64,000 nucleotides of DNA from AP-15 sp963814805 (GCA_963814805.1 CAWFER010000033.1:434001-498000), one strand, 5' to 3'; positions 27,211-37,974 are shown, counted from the first letter of the stretch. Numbers and translations: made by a program. Notes: a model not told the origin generated them from the sequence alone.

Positions 27211-28557
27211 TCACGCCCCCGCCACGGTCAGATCGTCGACGCGCAAGGTCGGGGCGTCGCTGCCGGCCTTGAATTCGAGATCGTCGGCGGCGACCAGGCG
27301 GGCGAAAATCTCCTTCAAATTGCCGGCGACCGTCATCTCGCTGACCGGAAAGACGATCTCGCCCTTGTCGATCCAGAAGCCGGCCGCACCCCGGCTGTAA
27401 TCGCCGGTGACGCCGTTGACCCCGAAACCCATCATCTCGGTCACGTAGAACCCGCTCTCGATGTCGGCGATCAGCGCCTGCGGGCTCAGCGCGCCAGGCT
27501 CGATCCAGACATTGGTGGCCGCGGGCGATGGCGGCGAGGCGGTGCCGCGCGCGGCGTGCCCGGTGGTGTGGAGGCCCAATTGCCGGGCCGAACGCAGATC
27601 CAACAGCCAGGTCGTCAGCACGCCTTTATCGACGATCGCGCGGCGATGGTTGGCGATGCCCTCGCCGTCGAACGGCTTCGAGCGCAAGCCGCGCCGGCGG
27701 TGCGGGTCGTCGATGATGGTGATCGCCTCGGGGAAGATGCGCTGCCCGAGGCGGTCCTTCAGAAAGCTCGTGCCGCGGGCGATCGAGGGACCGGAGATTG
27801 CGCCCAACAGATGCGAGATGAAGCCGCGGGCGACGCGCGGGTCGAATACCACCGGAACGCGAGCAGTCGGCATTTTCCTGGCGCCGAGCCGCTTGACCGC
27901 GCGCTCGCCGGCGCTCCTGCCGATCTCGGACGGGTCGCGCAGATCGGCGGCATAGACCGTGCTCGAATAATCGTAGTCGCGCTCCATCCCGGCGCCCCGT
28001 CCGCCGATGACGCTGGCGCTGACCCCATGGCTCGACCCGCGATAGGCGCCGGCGAAGCCGTTCGAGGCGACAAGGGCGACCTCCGAGCGACCCCAGCCGG
28101 CCTCGGCGCCTTCGGAATTGGTCACGCCCTTGACCGCGAGGGCGGCCTCCTCGGCGGCGCGCGCCCGCTCGATCAATATCTCGGCGCTGGGCTCCTGCGC
28201 GTCGAAGGTGTCGAGCGCGGGCCACTGGCGGGCGATCTCGCCGGGCTCGGCGAGGCCGCAATAGGGGTCCTCGGGCACAGCTTTAGCCATCGCCACTGCG
28301 CGCTCGACGAGTTCATCGAGCGCCTTCGACGACCGGTCGCTCGACGACACGATCGCCTGCTGTCGGCCGATAAAGACCCGCAGCCCGAGATCGTGGCCTT
28401 CGGAGCGTTCGAGCTTCTCGGTCTTGCCGAGCCGGCGGCCATGCGAAAGCGAGACGCCCTCGAACAGCACTGCATCGCTGGCATCGGCGCCGGCACGTTT
28501 CGCCCGACCGATCAGGTCGTGCAGCAGATCGATCGCATTTTCCGAGTGGTCGCTCAT
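27211..28557 (-). CDS. pmbA: PmbA/TldE-type metalloprotease subunit
   Basis: The 448-residue protein belongs to the TldD/PmbA family of proteases that process or degrade modified peptides and CcdA-like antitoxins. PmbA characteristics are the N-terminal GLRVFIGRQQAIVSSSD, the central VVFDPRVARGFISHLLGA, and GFGVNGVTGDYSRGAAGFWI at the C-terminus. Like PmbA and unlike TldD it lacks the HExxxH zinc motif, and is expected to pair with TldD. The ATG at 28557 follows GGAG; a GTG three bases earlier is possible. It is downstream of ubiD on the same strand with a gap of about 120 bases. Confidence 0.9.
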   Translation of the reverse strand: MSDHSENAIDLLHDLIGRAKRAGADASDAVLFEGVSLSHGRRLGKTEKLERSEGHDLGLRVFIGRQQAIVSSSDRSSKALDELVERAVAMAKAVPEDPYCGLAEPGEIARQWPALDTFDAQEPSAEILIERARAAEEAALAVKGVTNSEGAEAGWGRSEVALVASNGFAGAYRGSSHGVSASVIGGRGAGMERDYDYSSTVYAADLRDPSEIGRSAGERAVKRLGARKMPTARVPVVFDPRVARGFISHLLGAISGPSIARGTSFLKDRLGQRIFPEAITIIDDPHRRRGLRSKPFDGEGIANHRRAIVDKGVLTTWLLDLRSARQLGLHTTGHAARGTASPPSPAATNVWIEPGALSPQALIADIESGFYVTEMMGFGVNGVTGDYSRGAAGFWIDKGEIVFPVSEMTVAGNLKEIFARLVAADDLEFKAGSDAPTLRVDDLTVAGA

Positions 28558-28675
28558 CACATCTCCAGCAAAAGAAAATTCTGTGCGCGAACGGCGCGGA
28601 GATCACGCAATGGACGCGAAGCCGTTGGGAGCCCTGGGTCCTCCGCGCATTCCTTGGCGAGCCTTGCGTTAAAAC

Positions 28676-30185
28676 TCATTTCCAGATCGGCTTGCCCGAT
28701 CCGGGCAGCCCGTAGCTGGCCCATTTGCGCGTCACCTCGGCGATCACCGCTTCGCCCATGCGGATCGGCCGGCCCCACTCGCGCCGGGTTTCGGGCGGCA
28801 TTTTGCCGGTCGCATCGAGGCCGATCTTGCCGCCGAGCCCCGATTCGGGCGAGGCGAAATCGAGATAGTCGATCGGCGTGTGATCGACGAGGGTCACGTC
28901 GCGCACCGGGTCCATCCGGGTCGAGACCGCCCACATCACGTCCTTCCAATTGCGCGCGTCGATGTCGTCGTCGACCACAATGACGAACTTCGTGTACATG
29001 AATTGGCGCAAAAACGACCAGATCCCCATCATCACCCGCTTGGCGTGACCGGGATAGGCCTTCCTGATCGATACCACCGCGATGCGGTAGGAGCAGCCCT
29101 CGGGCGGCAGCCAGAAATCGACGATCTCGGGGAATTGCTGCTGCAGGAGTGGGATGAAGACCTCGTTCAACGCTTCGCCGAGGATCGAGGGCTCGTCGGG
29201 CGGCCGGCCGGTAAAGGTCGACAGATAAATCGGGCTCTGCCCGCATCGTGATCGCCGACAGCCGAAACACCGGAAAGCGTTCGACCGAATTATAATAGCC
29301 GGTGTGGTCGCCATAGGGGCCTTCGTCGCCATATTCGTCGAGCGAGACATGGCCTTCGAGCACGATCTCGGCCTGCGCCGGCACCTTCAAGGGAATGGTC
29401 TTGCAATCGACCAGTTCCACCTTGCGGCCGCGCAACAGACCGGCGAACTGGTATTCCGAGAGGGTGTCGGGCACCGGGGTCACGGCGGCGAGGATGGTGC
29501 CGGGATCTGCGCCGATCACCGCGGCGGCCGGTAACGGCTCGGCCCGCTCGGCGCTCCAGCGCTGATGATGCTGCGCCCCGCCGCGATGCTTGAGCCAGCG
29601 CATCAGGGTGGTGTCGCGGCCGGTCACCTGCATGCGGTAGATGCCGAGATTGAAGCCGTCCTCGCGACGTTCGCCCGGCCCCTTGGTCACAACCAGCGGC
29701 CAGGTGATCAGTGGCGCCGGCTCGCCCGGCCAGCAGGTTTGCACCGGCAGTGCGCTAAGGTCGATCTCGCTGCCGCGCAAAACGATTTCCTGGCACGGGG
29801 CCGAACTCACGGTGCGCGGGCGCATCGCCATGACGGTGCGCAGCAACGGCAGAAGGTCGAGCGCCTCGCGCCAGCCGCCGGGCGGCTCGGGCTGCTTCAG
29901 AAAGGCCAGGGTGCGGCCGATCTCGCGCAATTCCCCGGGCTCGCGGTCCATGCCCCAGGCGACCCGCTCGACGGTGCCGAACAGATTGACCAGGACCGGC
30001 ATCGGGTAGGTTCCGCCGGTGCTGCAGACGACGTTCTCGAACAATGCCGCCGGCCCGCCCTCGGCCAAGAGCCGGGTCTGGATCTCGGTCATTTCGAGAT
30101 CGGGCGAGACCGGGACCTTGACCCGCTTGAGCCGACCGCCGGCTTCGAGCCGGTCGATAAACTCGCGCAGGCTGGAATAGGGCAT
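28676..30185 (-). CDS. ubiD: UbiD-type 4-hydroxy-3-polyprenylbenzoate decarboxylase (frameshifted)
   Basis: After removal of one extra G in the run at 29240-29242 the protein has about 502 residues. UbiD decarboxylates polyprenyl-hydroxybenzoate in ubiquinone synthesis, using prenylated FMN made by UbiX (encoded here at 40569). The blocks DLSALPVQTCWPGEPAP, EDGFNLGIYRMQVTG and LEGHVSLDEYGDEGPYGDHT are diagnostic. The latter holds the metal and cofactor ligands. The break lies between SAITMR and SPIYLSTFTGR. Since ubiquinone is normally essential in aerobic alphaproteobacteria, an assembly error is more likely than loss of function. Confidence 0.85.
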
Positions 30186-30227
30186 GCCGCGCTATATGGG
30201 AACGGCGCCCTGCCTTGGCGAGCGGGC

Positions 30228-31415
30228 TCAGCCGCTTGCCGGCGTTGCTTCGGCCGGCGCCGCGCCGCGCGGGCGCAGCGCGAACAGCGAGGCGAAGGAG
30301 GCAAGACACAGCCCGGCCGACCACCACACCGCCTCGACCCCGAACCGGTTGAGCAAGAGCCCGAACAGGAACGGCGAAGCCGCCTGCAGCACTCTTGCCG
30401 GCGCCGACAGGAGCCCGCTGCGCAGCCCATAGCCCCGCGGCCCGAACAGCGCCAGCGGCAAGGTGCCCTTGGCGATCGTGATCATGCCGTTGCCGGCCCC
30501 ATGCAACAGCGCGAACGCGACGATCCCCGGAGCGCCGAACACCACCAGGAACACGGCGCCGAGCGGGTGCAACACAGAGGCGATCCGCGCCGAGGAGATC
30601 GGGTGGAGCGATCGCAACAGTCCGAACTCGACGAGGCGGGCGCCGACTTGAGCCGGGCCGACCAAGGCCGCCGCTGCGATCGCCGCGGTCGCGGACGCTC
30701 CGGCCATGTGCAGCAGGCCCGGCAGATGCGCCGCCATAGCACCCTGCACGAACCAGGTGGCGGCAAAGAAAAAAGCCAGGATCAGCATCGCCCCGCGCGG
30801 CGGCTCGACCTGCGGCAAATTCGTCATCGCCTGCGGTTGGGCGGCGGACAGACCATGGCGCGGGATCGCCAGCCAGTTGATTGGCGCGGCGACCAGGATA
30901 TTCAGCCCGGCCCAGATCAGGCAGGCGACGCGCCAGCCCCATTCGTGCAGAAATAGCGCGCTCGCCGGCCAGCCGATCGTGCTGGCGAAGCCGGCGATCA
31001 GGGTGATTCCGGTGATCGCGCTGCGCGCCTCACGGCCATAGAGCCAGGTCAGCGCGGCAAAAGCCGGGTCGTAGAGGCCCATGCCGATGCCGAGGCCGAG
31101 CACCATCCAAGCAACGGCGAGCCCGGCGAGCCCGTGCGCAGCGGCCAGGATCGTCAGGCCGGCGGCAATCACCAAATTCGAGGCGGCGAGCATCAGGCGC
31201 CCGCCATCGCGGTCGATCAGACGGCCGACCGAGGGGCCGATCACCGCCGACAGCAGCAAGGCCGCGGAGAAGAAGCCAAAAAACAGGTCGCTCGACAGGT
31301 GGAGCGACTTGGCGATCGGGGCTCCAAGAATAGCCGGCATGTAATAGCTCGACGCCCACGCGACGGTCTGGGTGCCGCCGATCGCGGTGACAACGATCGC
31401 CCGACCAGAGTTCAC
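30228..31415 (-). CDS. MFS transporter
   Basis: The 395-residue membrane protein has 12 predicted helices and the MFS loop signature GPSVGRLIDRDGGRLML after helix 2. A GTG at 31415 is the likely start. It resembles the monocarboxylate/oxalate-type MFS group. It lies upstream of ubiD on the same strand with a gap of about 40 bases, so they may be cotranscribed without a functional link. Substrate unknown. Confidence 0.85.
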   Translation of the reverse strand: MNSGRAIVVTAIGGTQTVAWASSYYMPAILGAPIAKSLHLSSDLFFGFFSAALLLSAVIGPSVGRLIDRDGGRLMLAASNLVIAAGLTILAAAHGLAGLAVAWMVLGLGIGMGLYDPAFAALTWLYGREARSAITGITLIAGFASTIGWPASALFLHEWGWRVACLIWAGLNILVAAPINWLAIPRHGLSAAQPQAMTNLPQVEPPRGAMLILAFFFAATWFVQGAMAAHLPGLLHMAGASATAAIAAAALVGPAQVGARLVEFGLLRSLHPISSARIASVLHPLGAVFLVVFGAPGIVAFALLHGAGNGMITIAKGTLPLALFGPRGYGLRSGLLSAPARVLQAASPFLFGLLLNRFGVEAVWWSAGLCLASFASLFALRPRGAAPAEATPASG

Positions 31416-31576
31416 CGGGCGCGCGCCGCAATCGTGCTCACGACCGGGTGCTCATCGCGGCGGGCATTGCGTCCATCCGATATTGCCCCATCGCCCGCAA
31501 TCATAGGCGGCCGATCGCAAGGTTCCAACTAAGACAAAGCCGGGGCCATGGCGGAGCGCGAGCCGCCGCCTTGCGC

Positions 31577-34500
31577 TCAGTAATCGTATCTGTAACTGAG
31601 TCCGATGCCGGTGCCGCCGTTCTGGCCGGCCTCGGTATCGACCGTTACATGGTGGCCGACGTCGACCTGGACGGTGACCTTGCTGGTCGGCGGCGAAACC
31701 CCCTGGGTCACCCCGACCGAGACCCCCGGCATCAGGTATTTGCCGGCGCTGAGCGCGGTAGCGCTCGAGGCCGATGGGTTGACAACGCTCGGGTTCAGGA
31801 TCGGGCTCGCCGCTCCGGCCGGGCCCTGGCCGAGCCCGAGCCAGTCGAGGCCGAGCTTGCCGCGCAACCGGTCGAGCACCCCCGGACCGCCGCCGGCGAG
31901 GGTCGCGGCGGCCGTGGCCAGCTGAACGCCCTGGCCAGCGGTGATCTGCCCGACGCCCTGGTTGAACAATATTCGCGACAGGATCTCGTCCTGCGGCACC
32001 GGCGGGGTCGAAGCGAGGGTGATCTTCGGCGCCGAAGCGTAGCCGGTGATGATCACCTGCGCGGTGATGTCGGACGCGCTCGCCTCGGCGACGATGTCCA
32101 GAGCCGGATCCGGCTTGGCGCTGCCGTCGAAGGTGATGGCGCCGCGGGTCAGCCGAAAGCTCTTTCCCAACAGATCGACGCTGCCACGGCTGGCCAGCAG
32201 CACCCCGGCAACGTGCGGGGCGACGCTGGTTCCGGTAATCTTGAGCCGACCGCGCCAGTCGCTGTTGAGGCCATGACCACGCACAAAGACTTGGCCGGGC
32301 ATGGCGATCGCGATATCGAGCGCGGCCGAAAACGCCGACGCCGATGATGCTGATACCCGGGGTTGCCCGGTTCTGCCGCCGATTTCGGTGACATGCAGGA
32401 CGACGACGCTCGGCGGCAGGCTATCCGGCAGATTGACATCGGCGCGATCGATGGTCAGCGCAGCCGTCACCTTGGGTGCCGAGAGTGGACCGGCGACCGA
32501 GACCGTGCCGCTCGCGGTCGCCAGCACTTCATCGCGCGCCGCCAGCCGGAATTTGGTGAGCCTCGCCGACAATTCCGCGCTTGGCCCGGACGCCCCGTTC
32601 AACACCAGGCTGCCCTGCGCCGTCAGCGACCCGCCGGCGCCGTCGCCGGCCGACAGCGAGGCCAACCTGAAGCGGTCGCGGTCGCCGATCAAATCGGCGG
32701 TGATATTGGTCAGCACGGCGCCGGTCGCAAAATTTTCATAGCGTGCGCCGGAGAGCTGTAGCCGACCACTCGCCACCGGCGACGCTATAGTGCCGCCGAT
32801 CGCGACGTCGGCGGCAAAACGGCCGCTCAGCCGGTCTTCGCCGAGCGGCAATAAGTTGGCGAGGTGGCTGATCTCGCCGCCGCCCTGGAGCCGCAGGGAC
32901 AGCGCATCCTGCGGCGGCAAGGAGACGCCAAGCGGCGTGCGGGTCAGCACCAGCGGCAGCGCTCCGGTGAACGCGATCCGGTCGCCGGCGAGCCCAGTCA
33001 CCCGGCCTTGCAGGTCGATGGTCCGACCGTCCCAGTCAGCAGTCACAGTCAGCCCGAGCCGCTGCGCCTGCACATCTTTTAACGGGGCGAGCGACAGCCC
33101 CCGTGCACTGGCGGTGATACGGCCTCGCGGCGCGGCGAGGGTCCCGCCCAATCTGGCGGCGAACGACAAGGCGCCGCGCACATCCGGATAGCCGATCAGC
33201 CGCGCAGCGGTCGCCAGCGGCAGATCGGCAGCGTTCAATGCCAGCGACAGGGCGGCGCCGCTGACCGCGCCGCTGCCGGCGACCCGGCCGGGGCCGAGCC
33301 GCAGATCGAGATCGGAAAAAGAGAGATCGCCGCCGCGGCGCGACAGCTCGAGCGGCTGGGCCAGCAAAATCCGGTCGCTGCCGAGCGATCCGGCGAGACG
33401 GGTCAGCCGCAGCTCGGCGCCGCCGGGCGCGGGCCCGCCTTCGCCGGCGAAGGTCACAGTCAGCGGCTGGCCCTCGGCATTGCCGGAGAAGAGAAAGCGG
33501 CCGGGGCGCGGGCTGGAAAGGTTTACCGCCGCATTGGCAAAATCCGCTGCGCCGATATGCGCTGCGCTCAGCGCCAGCCGCCCGGTCGCCGATGGCGTGC
33601 GCCAGATGTCGGCGAGGCGCGCGCTCAGGGCGAGCCGACCGATCGCGATCCGCGAGGACCCGGCGCCGACAACGAGATGTGCTCCGCTGGCCGAGAGACC
33701 GAGCCCCTGCCCGCCCCGTTGCGCGGCGAAATTGGCGTTGAGCTCGAGGCTGCCGCCAAGCGGCCATCCGATCAGCCCGGACCAGCGCAACAGATCGGGC
33801 AATCGCGCGCTCAGCATGCCCTGAACCAAGCCGGTGGCGAGCGCCACCCGCAGATTGCCCTCGATGATGCTGTCCGCCGCCTGCACCCGCAAATGCGGGA
33901 CCGCGAGTTCGGAATTTCCGTTGAGCGCGGCCGTCAGCGCTAGAGTGCCATCGAGGCCGAGCGCACGAAAGCTGCCATCTATCGCCGCTACCGGCTGCGC
34001 CAGATCGGCAATCTCGCCGGACAGGTGAAGGCGTTCGATGGCCGCACTGCCGGCGGCGATGCCGCGACTATCGACGTCGCTGTGCAGCCGCAGCCGGTCG
34101 ACCGGCCCCTGCATTGTCACCCGGGCCGAGACCGTGCCGGTAAGTTCCGCGCCGAATGCCGCGCCGAGCGGTTTCAACTGCGGCACGTCGAGGGTCAATG
34201 CGGCGGCCAGGAGGTGCGAGGCTGGATCGAATTGCGCATGGCCGGAGAGCTTGGCGGCGGCGCCGGTCAGTGCAACTCGATCGAGCGCGACGGCGCCGGC
34301 GGGAGTGCGGCGAACTGCGCCGGCGAACACGGCTTTGCCGCCGATCAGCGCGTCGACCGCGGCGATCCCGGTGCGCATTCCCACCGCCGAGCCGGCAAAA
34401 TCCAGCTTACCAGAGATTGCGCGCTCGACGATTTTCGCCTGGCCCGAGCCGGTTAACGAGAGGCCCCGGTCGTCGACGGCGATCCGGGTCAATTCGATAG

Positions 34501-35842
34501 CCCGCGCGGCTCGGTCGGCGGTGGCGGCGATCGACCAGTCGATGCGCCGCCCGAGCTGCTGCGCCAGCGCGCCGCCCTGGGCGATCGTGAGCCCCTCGAT
34601 CTGACCGTTCGCCGCGATCGCGATGCGGGTCGCGGCGTCGGCGAGCGAGCCGGTCGGGCGCGCCGCGACATGGACCGCGACGCGCTTTGCCGCCGTATTG
34701 GCGGCGCTGATCCCGGCTGCCGTCAAATCTGCGGTAACGACAGGGTGATCCTGGCTTCCGGTCACCCTGAGGGTCAGGTTCGCCGCGCCCCGGAGCGGAG
34801 CAGCCGCGATCCCCGACAGCAGCGCGAGCCGCGGCAGATCCGCGCGCAGATGCGCCGCGATCGACCGATTGGTTCCACCAAAGGCGGCGTCGGCGGCGAG
34901 GGTCCCGGCGGCGAGGTCGAGCGACAGATGGTTGACGACGATGCGCCGGCCGAATTTCATGCGCAGCGAAAATCCGGCGCGCTTGCCGACGAACGAGGCG
35001 AGATCGGCTGGCAGCAACGGCGCCACCGCCGCATTTCCTGACAGGCCGAGAACGCTCGCCGAGCCGACTTCGAGCGCGAGATCGGCGTCGAGATGGGCGA
35101 GCCCGCCTGCCGAGGCGGTCAGCCGGCCGTGCCAGTCGGCGAGCGGTCCGCGGCCGTCGAGCGCCAAGGTCAGCGGCAACCGATCGGTGCGGCCGAGCCA
35201 GTGATCGAGCAGGACCCCGGTCGGCTCGTCCGCATGCAGCCGCAGGCTCAGCACCGGATGGGTTCCGCTGAGCGACATCCGCAGGGCGAGCTGTCCCGGG
35301 ACGCCGTCGGTGCGGTGCAGATCGAGCGCGGCCCGCGCGGTTGCGCCCCTGATCTCGCCGCTGCCGGCGATCATCGCCACGACGCTCTCGCCCAGAACAG
35401 GCGGCGCCAGCGCCAGGCGGGCGATGGCGAACCGGTCGAGATCGAGAGCCAGCGGAAGATGCGGGACGCGCAGGTATTCGGAGAGCGGCGCCGACGCCCC
35501 GGTCGACGGCCGCGCCATATCGATCTCGGCGATCGCAAGCCTGCGGATGTGCAGTTCACCGGCGAAAAGATCGGCCGGAGCGACATCGAGGTCGACGTCG
35601 CGCAAGGTCAGGTAGACGCCGCCGGCGTCGGCGATGGCGATGCGATCAATTTTGATATGAAAGGGCAGGAACCCGCGCAGACCGGCGATCGATACGACAA
35701 AATCGGGCGTGCTCGCCGAGCGGGCGATGACGCCGGCCAGCCACCCCTGCGCCGGCCGCGTTTGCAGCAGCCCGAACCCACCGAGCACGAGCAGGAGCGG
35801 AACGGCCAGCGCGACGGCGAACCATCGGACAGCCACCCGCAT
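31577..35842 (-). CDS. tamB: Translocation and assembly module protein TamB
   Basis: The 1421-residue inner-membrane-anchored protein has one N-terminal helix (about residues 4-23). A very long, repetitive beta-structured region predicted to span the periplasm follows. The conserved TamB (DUF490) domain fills the last 300 residues, with ITAQVIITGYASAPKI, PQDEILSRILFNQGVGQ and the GGTGIGLSYRYDY end. TamB works with the Omp85 protein TamA in moving or assembling outer-membrane components. Its ATG overlaps the TGA of tamA (ATGA at 35842-35839). It is the longest gene in the window and is intact. Confidence 0.9.
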   Translation of the reverse strand: MRVAVRWFAVALAVPLLLVLGGFGLLQTRPAQGWLAGVIARSASTPDFVVSIAGLRGFLPFHIKIDRIAIADAGGVYLTLRDVDLDVAPADLFAGELHIRRLAIAEIDMARPSTGASAPLSEYLRVPHLPLALDLDRFAIARLALAPPVLGESVVAMIAGSGEIRGATARAALDLHRTDGVPGQLALRMSLSGTHPVLSLRLHADEPTGVLLDHWLGRTDRLPLTLALDGRGPLADWHGRLTASAGGLAHLDADLALEVGSASVLGLSGNAAVAPLLPADLASFVGKRAGFSLRMKFGRRIVVNHLSLDLAAGTLAADAAFGGTNRSIAAHLRADLPRLALLSGIAAAPLRGAANLTLRVTGSQDHPVVTADLTAAGISAANTAAKRVAVHVAARPTGSLADAATRIAIAANGQIEGLTIAQGGALAQQLGRRIDWSIAATADRAARAIELTRIAVDDRGLSLTGSGQAKIVERAISGKLDFAGSAVGMRTGIAAVDALIGGKAVFAGAVRRTPAGAVALDRVALTGAAAKLSGHAQFDPASHLLAAALTLDVPQLKPLGAAFGAELTGTVSARVTMQGPVDRLRLHSDVDSRGIAAGSAAIERLHLSGEIADLAQPVAAIDGSFRALGLDGTLALTAALNGNSELAVPHLRVQAADSIIEGNLRVALATGLVQGMLSARLPDLLRWSGLIGWPLGGSLELNANFAAQRGGQGLGLSASGAHLVVGAGSSRIAIGRLALSARLADIWRTPSATGRLALSAAHIGAADFANAAVNLSSPRPGRFLFSGNAEGQPLTVTFAGEGGPAPGGAELRLTRLAGSLGSDRILLAQPLELSRRGGDLSFSDLDLRLGPGRVAGSGAVSGAALSLALNAADLPLATAARLIGYPDVRGALSFAARLGGTLAAPRGRITASARGLSLAPLKDVQAQRLGLTVTADWDGRTIDLQGRVTGLAGDRIAFTGALPLVLTRTPLGVSLPPQDALSLRLQGGGEISHLANLLPLGEDRLSGRFAADVAIGGTIASPVASGRLQLSGARYENFATGAVLTNITADLIGDRDRFRLASLSAGDGAGGSLTAQGSLVLNGASGPSAELSARLTKFRLAARDEVLATASGTVSVAGPLSAPKVTAALTIDRADVNLPDSLPPSVVVLHVTEIGGRTGQPRVSASSASAFSAALDIAIAMPGQVFVRGHGLNSDWRGRLKITGTSVAPHVAGVLLASRGSVDLLGKSFRLTRGAITFDGSAKPDPALDIVAEASASDITAQVIITGYASAPKITLASTPPVPQDEILSRILFNQGVGQITAGQGVQLATAAATLAGGGPGVLDRLRGKLGLDWLGLGQGPAGAASPILNPSVVNPSASSATALSAGKYLMPGVSVGVTQGVSPPTSKVTVQVDVGHHVTVDTEAGQNGGTGIGLSYRYDY

Positions 35843-37614
35843 CAGAACGCCTCGCCGAGGCTGACATAGACCTGGACCCAAGAATCGGCGCTGCGTTTAT
35901 AGAGCGGGGTCGCCAGATCGAGCCGCAGCGGGCCGAACGGGGTGTAATAGCGCAGCCCCAGCCCGACGCCGTACAACAGGCGCTGGCCGAACTGCGGCAA
36001 ACTCGTTTCGTAATAGCTGCCGGCGTCGACGAACGGGACCACGCCGATCGTATCGGTGACCTTGATGCGCGCCTCGAAGTTCATCACCAGGCTCGATTTG
36101 CCGCCGATCGGCTCATTGTTGGGGGCGAGCGGGCCGGCCAGCTGATAACCGTAGGGACGGATCGTGCCGCCGCCGCCGACATAGATCCGCTGGTCGGCCG
36201 GGAGCCGCAACAACGGCGCCCCGTCGAGCGTGCCGAGCGCCACCCGCCCGGCGAGGATCGTGCGACCCGCGGCGCCGATTTGCCAATATGTGCTGGCCGA
36301 CAACAGGTTGGTGACGAAGTTCAGGTTCGGGCTCGAAAAGGTATGGGCCGGGGTGACCGAGAGCTGGGCCCGCCAGCCGCGGGTCGGGCTCAACAGATTG
36401 TCGGTGGTGTCGAGCTTTACATAGGCCGGGACGCCGACCAAAGTATAGCGCTGGGTGTGCTGAGCTGAAGTGATCGTCGACAAATCCGCTAGCTCTTCGA
36501 CATTGGCCTCTTCGCCCTCGAGCAGCACCCCGCCGGTGAGCTCGCGGCCGAAACGGCGTTCGAAGCCGGCGGTGGCGAGCGCGCGGCGGCTGTGATAGGC
36601 CGATGGCGTTTCATCGGCGATCTCGGCGGTCGCCAGAAAATCCTGATCGGTGGCGAAGGCGTCGGGGCGGCGGAAATTGGCGTTGACGCCGTAGACCTGC
36701 TGGCCGCCGGTGGCGGACAATTTCAGGTATTCGGCATTGCCGAACAGGTTGCGGTTCTCCCAGAAGATGCGGGCGGCGGCGCCCTGGCTGGTATTGTAGC
36801 CGAGCCCGGCGCCGATCGTGCGGTGCGGGCGCTCGGTGGCGTCGATCGTCATTTGAGCGCTTCCCGGCTGGCCGGGCTCGGCCTGCGGCGTGATCCGCAC
36901 CGTGCTGAACAGGCCGCTCTCGATCAGCGCGCGGCGCGTCTGTTCGACCTTGGCCGCATCGTAGGCAGCGCCACGCCGCCAGCGCAGTCGGCGCTCGACA
37001 TATCCAGGCTCGAGCGTTTTCAACCCCGCGATCGCCACGTCGCCAAAGCGCATCGCCGGACCGGGAACCAGTTCGTAGGTCACCGACATGGTGTGGCTGC
37101 GATGGTCGATCACGACACGGCGGCTGTCGATCTTGGCAAAGGGGTGGCCGCTGTCGCCGAAGGCAGTCAACAGCGCCGCCTGCGCCGCCACCACCGGGGC
37201 GGTGCGCGCCGGGTCGCCCGGCTTCAGCAGCAGCGGCGCCGCAGCGGGCGGGATCGCAAGGGGCCGGCCGTCGGGGCCGAGCACCGCCACCGAGGCGACA
37301 CGATAGAGCGGCCCCGGGGCGACCTTGACCGTAACCTTTTGCGGTTGGGCGGCGGCATCGATCCGGTAGTCGAACCGGGCGTCCCAATAGCCGAGGCTGT
37401 GCGCGGCATCGGCGAGCCGGGGGAGATCGCGATCGGCGCGTCGCCGCAGCGCCTCCTCGGAGGCGGGCTGCCGGCCCTCGAGCGTCTTGAGTTCGGAGAC
37501 TTTGTCGAGGAGATCCGCGAGATCGCCGCCGCCGGCGCCGGTAATCGTCGTCCGGTAGCGGATGTCCGCCTGGCCGGCGGTCGCCGGAAGAAGCGCCACG
37601 GTCAACGCCAGCAC
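35842..37614 (-). CDS. tamA: Outer-membrane Omp85-family protein TamA
   Basis: The 590-residue protein has N-terminal POTRA domains (for example the GPLYRVASVAVLG and PAMRFGDVAIAGLKTLEPGY blocks) and a C-terminal 16-strand barrel of Omp85 type. The barrel carries GGGTIRPYGYQ (the conserved RGY-like L6 loop) and ends ...VYVSLGEAF with a terminal Phe. The GTG at 37614 is the first usable start. It leaves a short signal peptide (LALTVALLPATAGQA) lacking a basic n-region, while VRRNLA lies just upstream in frame without a standard start codon, so the true start may be misread. It is directly followed by tamB. Confidence 0.9.
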   Translation of the reverse strand: MLALTVALLPATAGQADIRYRTTITGAGGGDLADLLDKVSELKTLEGRQPASEEALRRRADRDLPRLADAAHSLGYWDARFDYRIDAAAQPQKVTVKVAPGPLYRVASVAVLGPDGRPLAIPPAAAPLLLKPGDPARTAPVVAAQAALLTAFGDSGHPFAKIDSRRVVIDHRSHTMSVTYELVPGPAMRFGDVAIAGLKTLEPGYVERRLRWRRGAAYDAAKVEQTRRALIESGLFSTVRITPQAEPGQPGSAQMTIDATERPHRTIGAGLGYNTSQGAAARIFWENRNLFGNAEYLKLSATGGQQVYGVNANFRRPDAFATDQDFLATAEIADETPSAYHSRRALATAGFERRFGRELTGGVLLEGEEANVEELADLSTITSAQHTQRYTLVGVPAYVKLDTTDNLLSPTRGWRAQLSVTPAHTFSSPNLNFVTNLLSASTYWQIGAAGRTILAGRVALGTLDGAPLLRLPADQRIYVGGGGTIRPYGYQLAGPLAPNNEPIGGKSSLVMNFEARIKVTDTIGVVPFVDAGSYYETSLPQFGQRLLYGVGLGLRYYTPFGPLRLDLATPLYKRSADSWVQVYVSLGEAF

Positions 37615-37683
37615 CGCCAGATTTCGCCTGACCGCGTCCGCCCCCGGGCGAACACCCCGCAGCGGGGCCGCACCGGGCCGGGC

Positions 37684-37974
37684 TTACCCGCTTCGGCGTG
37701 CCGCCGCCGCCTCGACCCGTCGTTTCAGCCGGCGGATCTCCGGCGTCAGCTTGCGGTTAGGCGTGTTGCGCAGAAAGGCGTCGATGCCGCCCTTGTGCTC
37801 GATCGTGCGAATCGCCGCCGTGGTAATCCGCATGCGGATCGGCCCGAGCACGTCCGACAGCAGCGAGATCTGCTGCAGATTGGGCAGAAAGCGGCGTTTG
37901 GTCTTGTTGTTGGCGTGGCTGACATTGTGGCCGACCTGGACGCCCTTGCCGGTGATTGCGCATCTGCGCGCCAT
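37684..37974 (-). CDS. rpmB: 50S ribosomal protein L28
   Basis: The 96-residue protein begins MARRCAITGKGVQVGHNVSH, the standard L28 N-terminus, with SHANNKTKRRFLPNLQ and IRMRITTAAIRTI further on. It is a component of the large subunit. The start at 37974 is fixed by family alignment. It lies upstream of tamA on the same strand with a 70-base gap. The C-terminal extension rich in Arg and Ala is usual in alphaproteobacteria. Confidence 0.95.
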   Translation of the reverse strand: MARRCAITGKGVQVGHNVSHANNKTKRRFLPNLQQISLLSDVLGPIRMRITTAAIRTIEHKGGIDAFLRNTPNRKLTPEIRRLKRRVEAAAARRSG

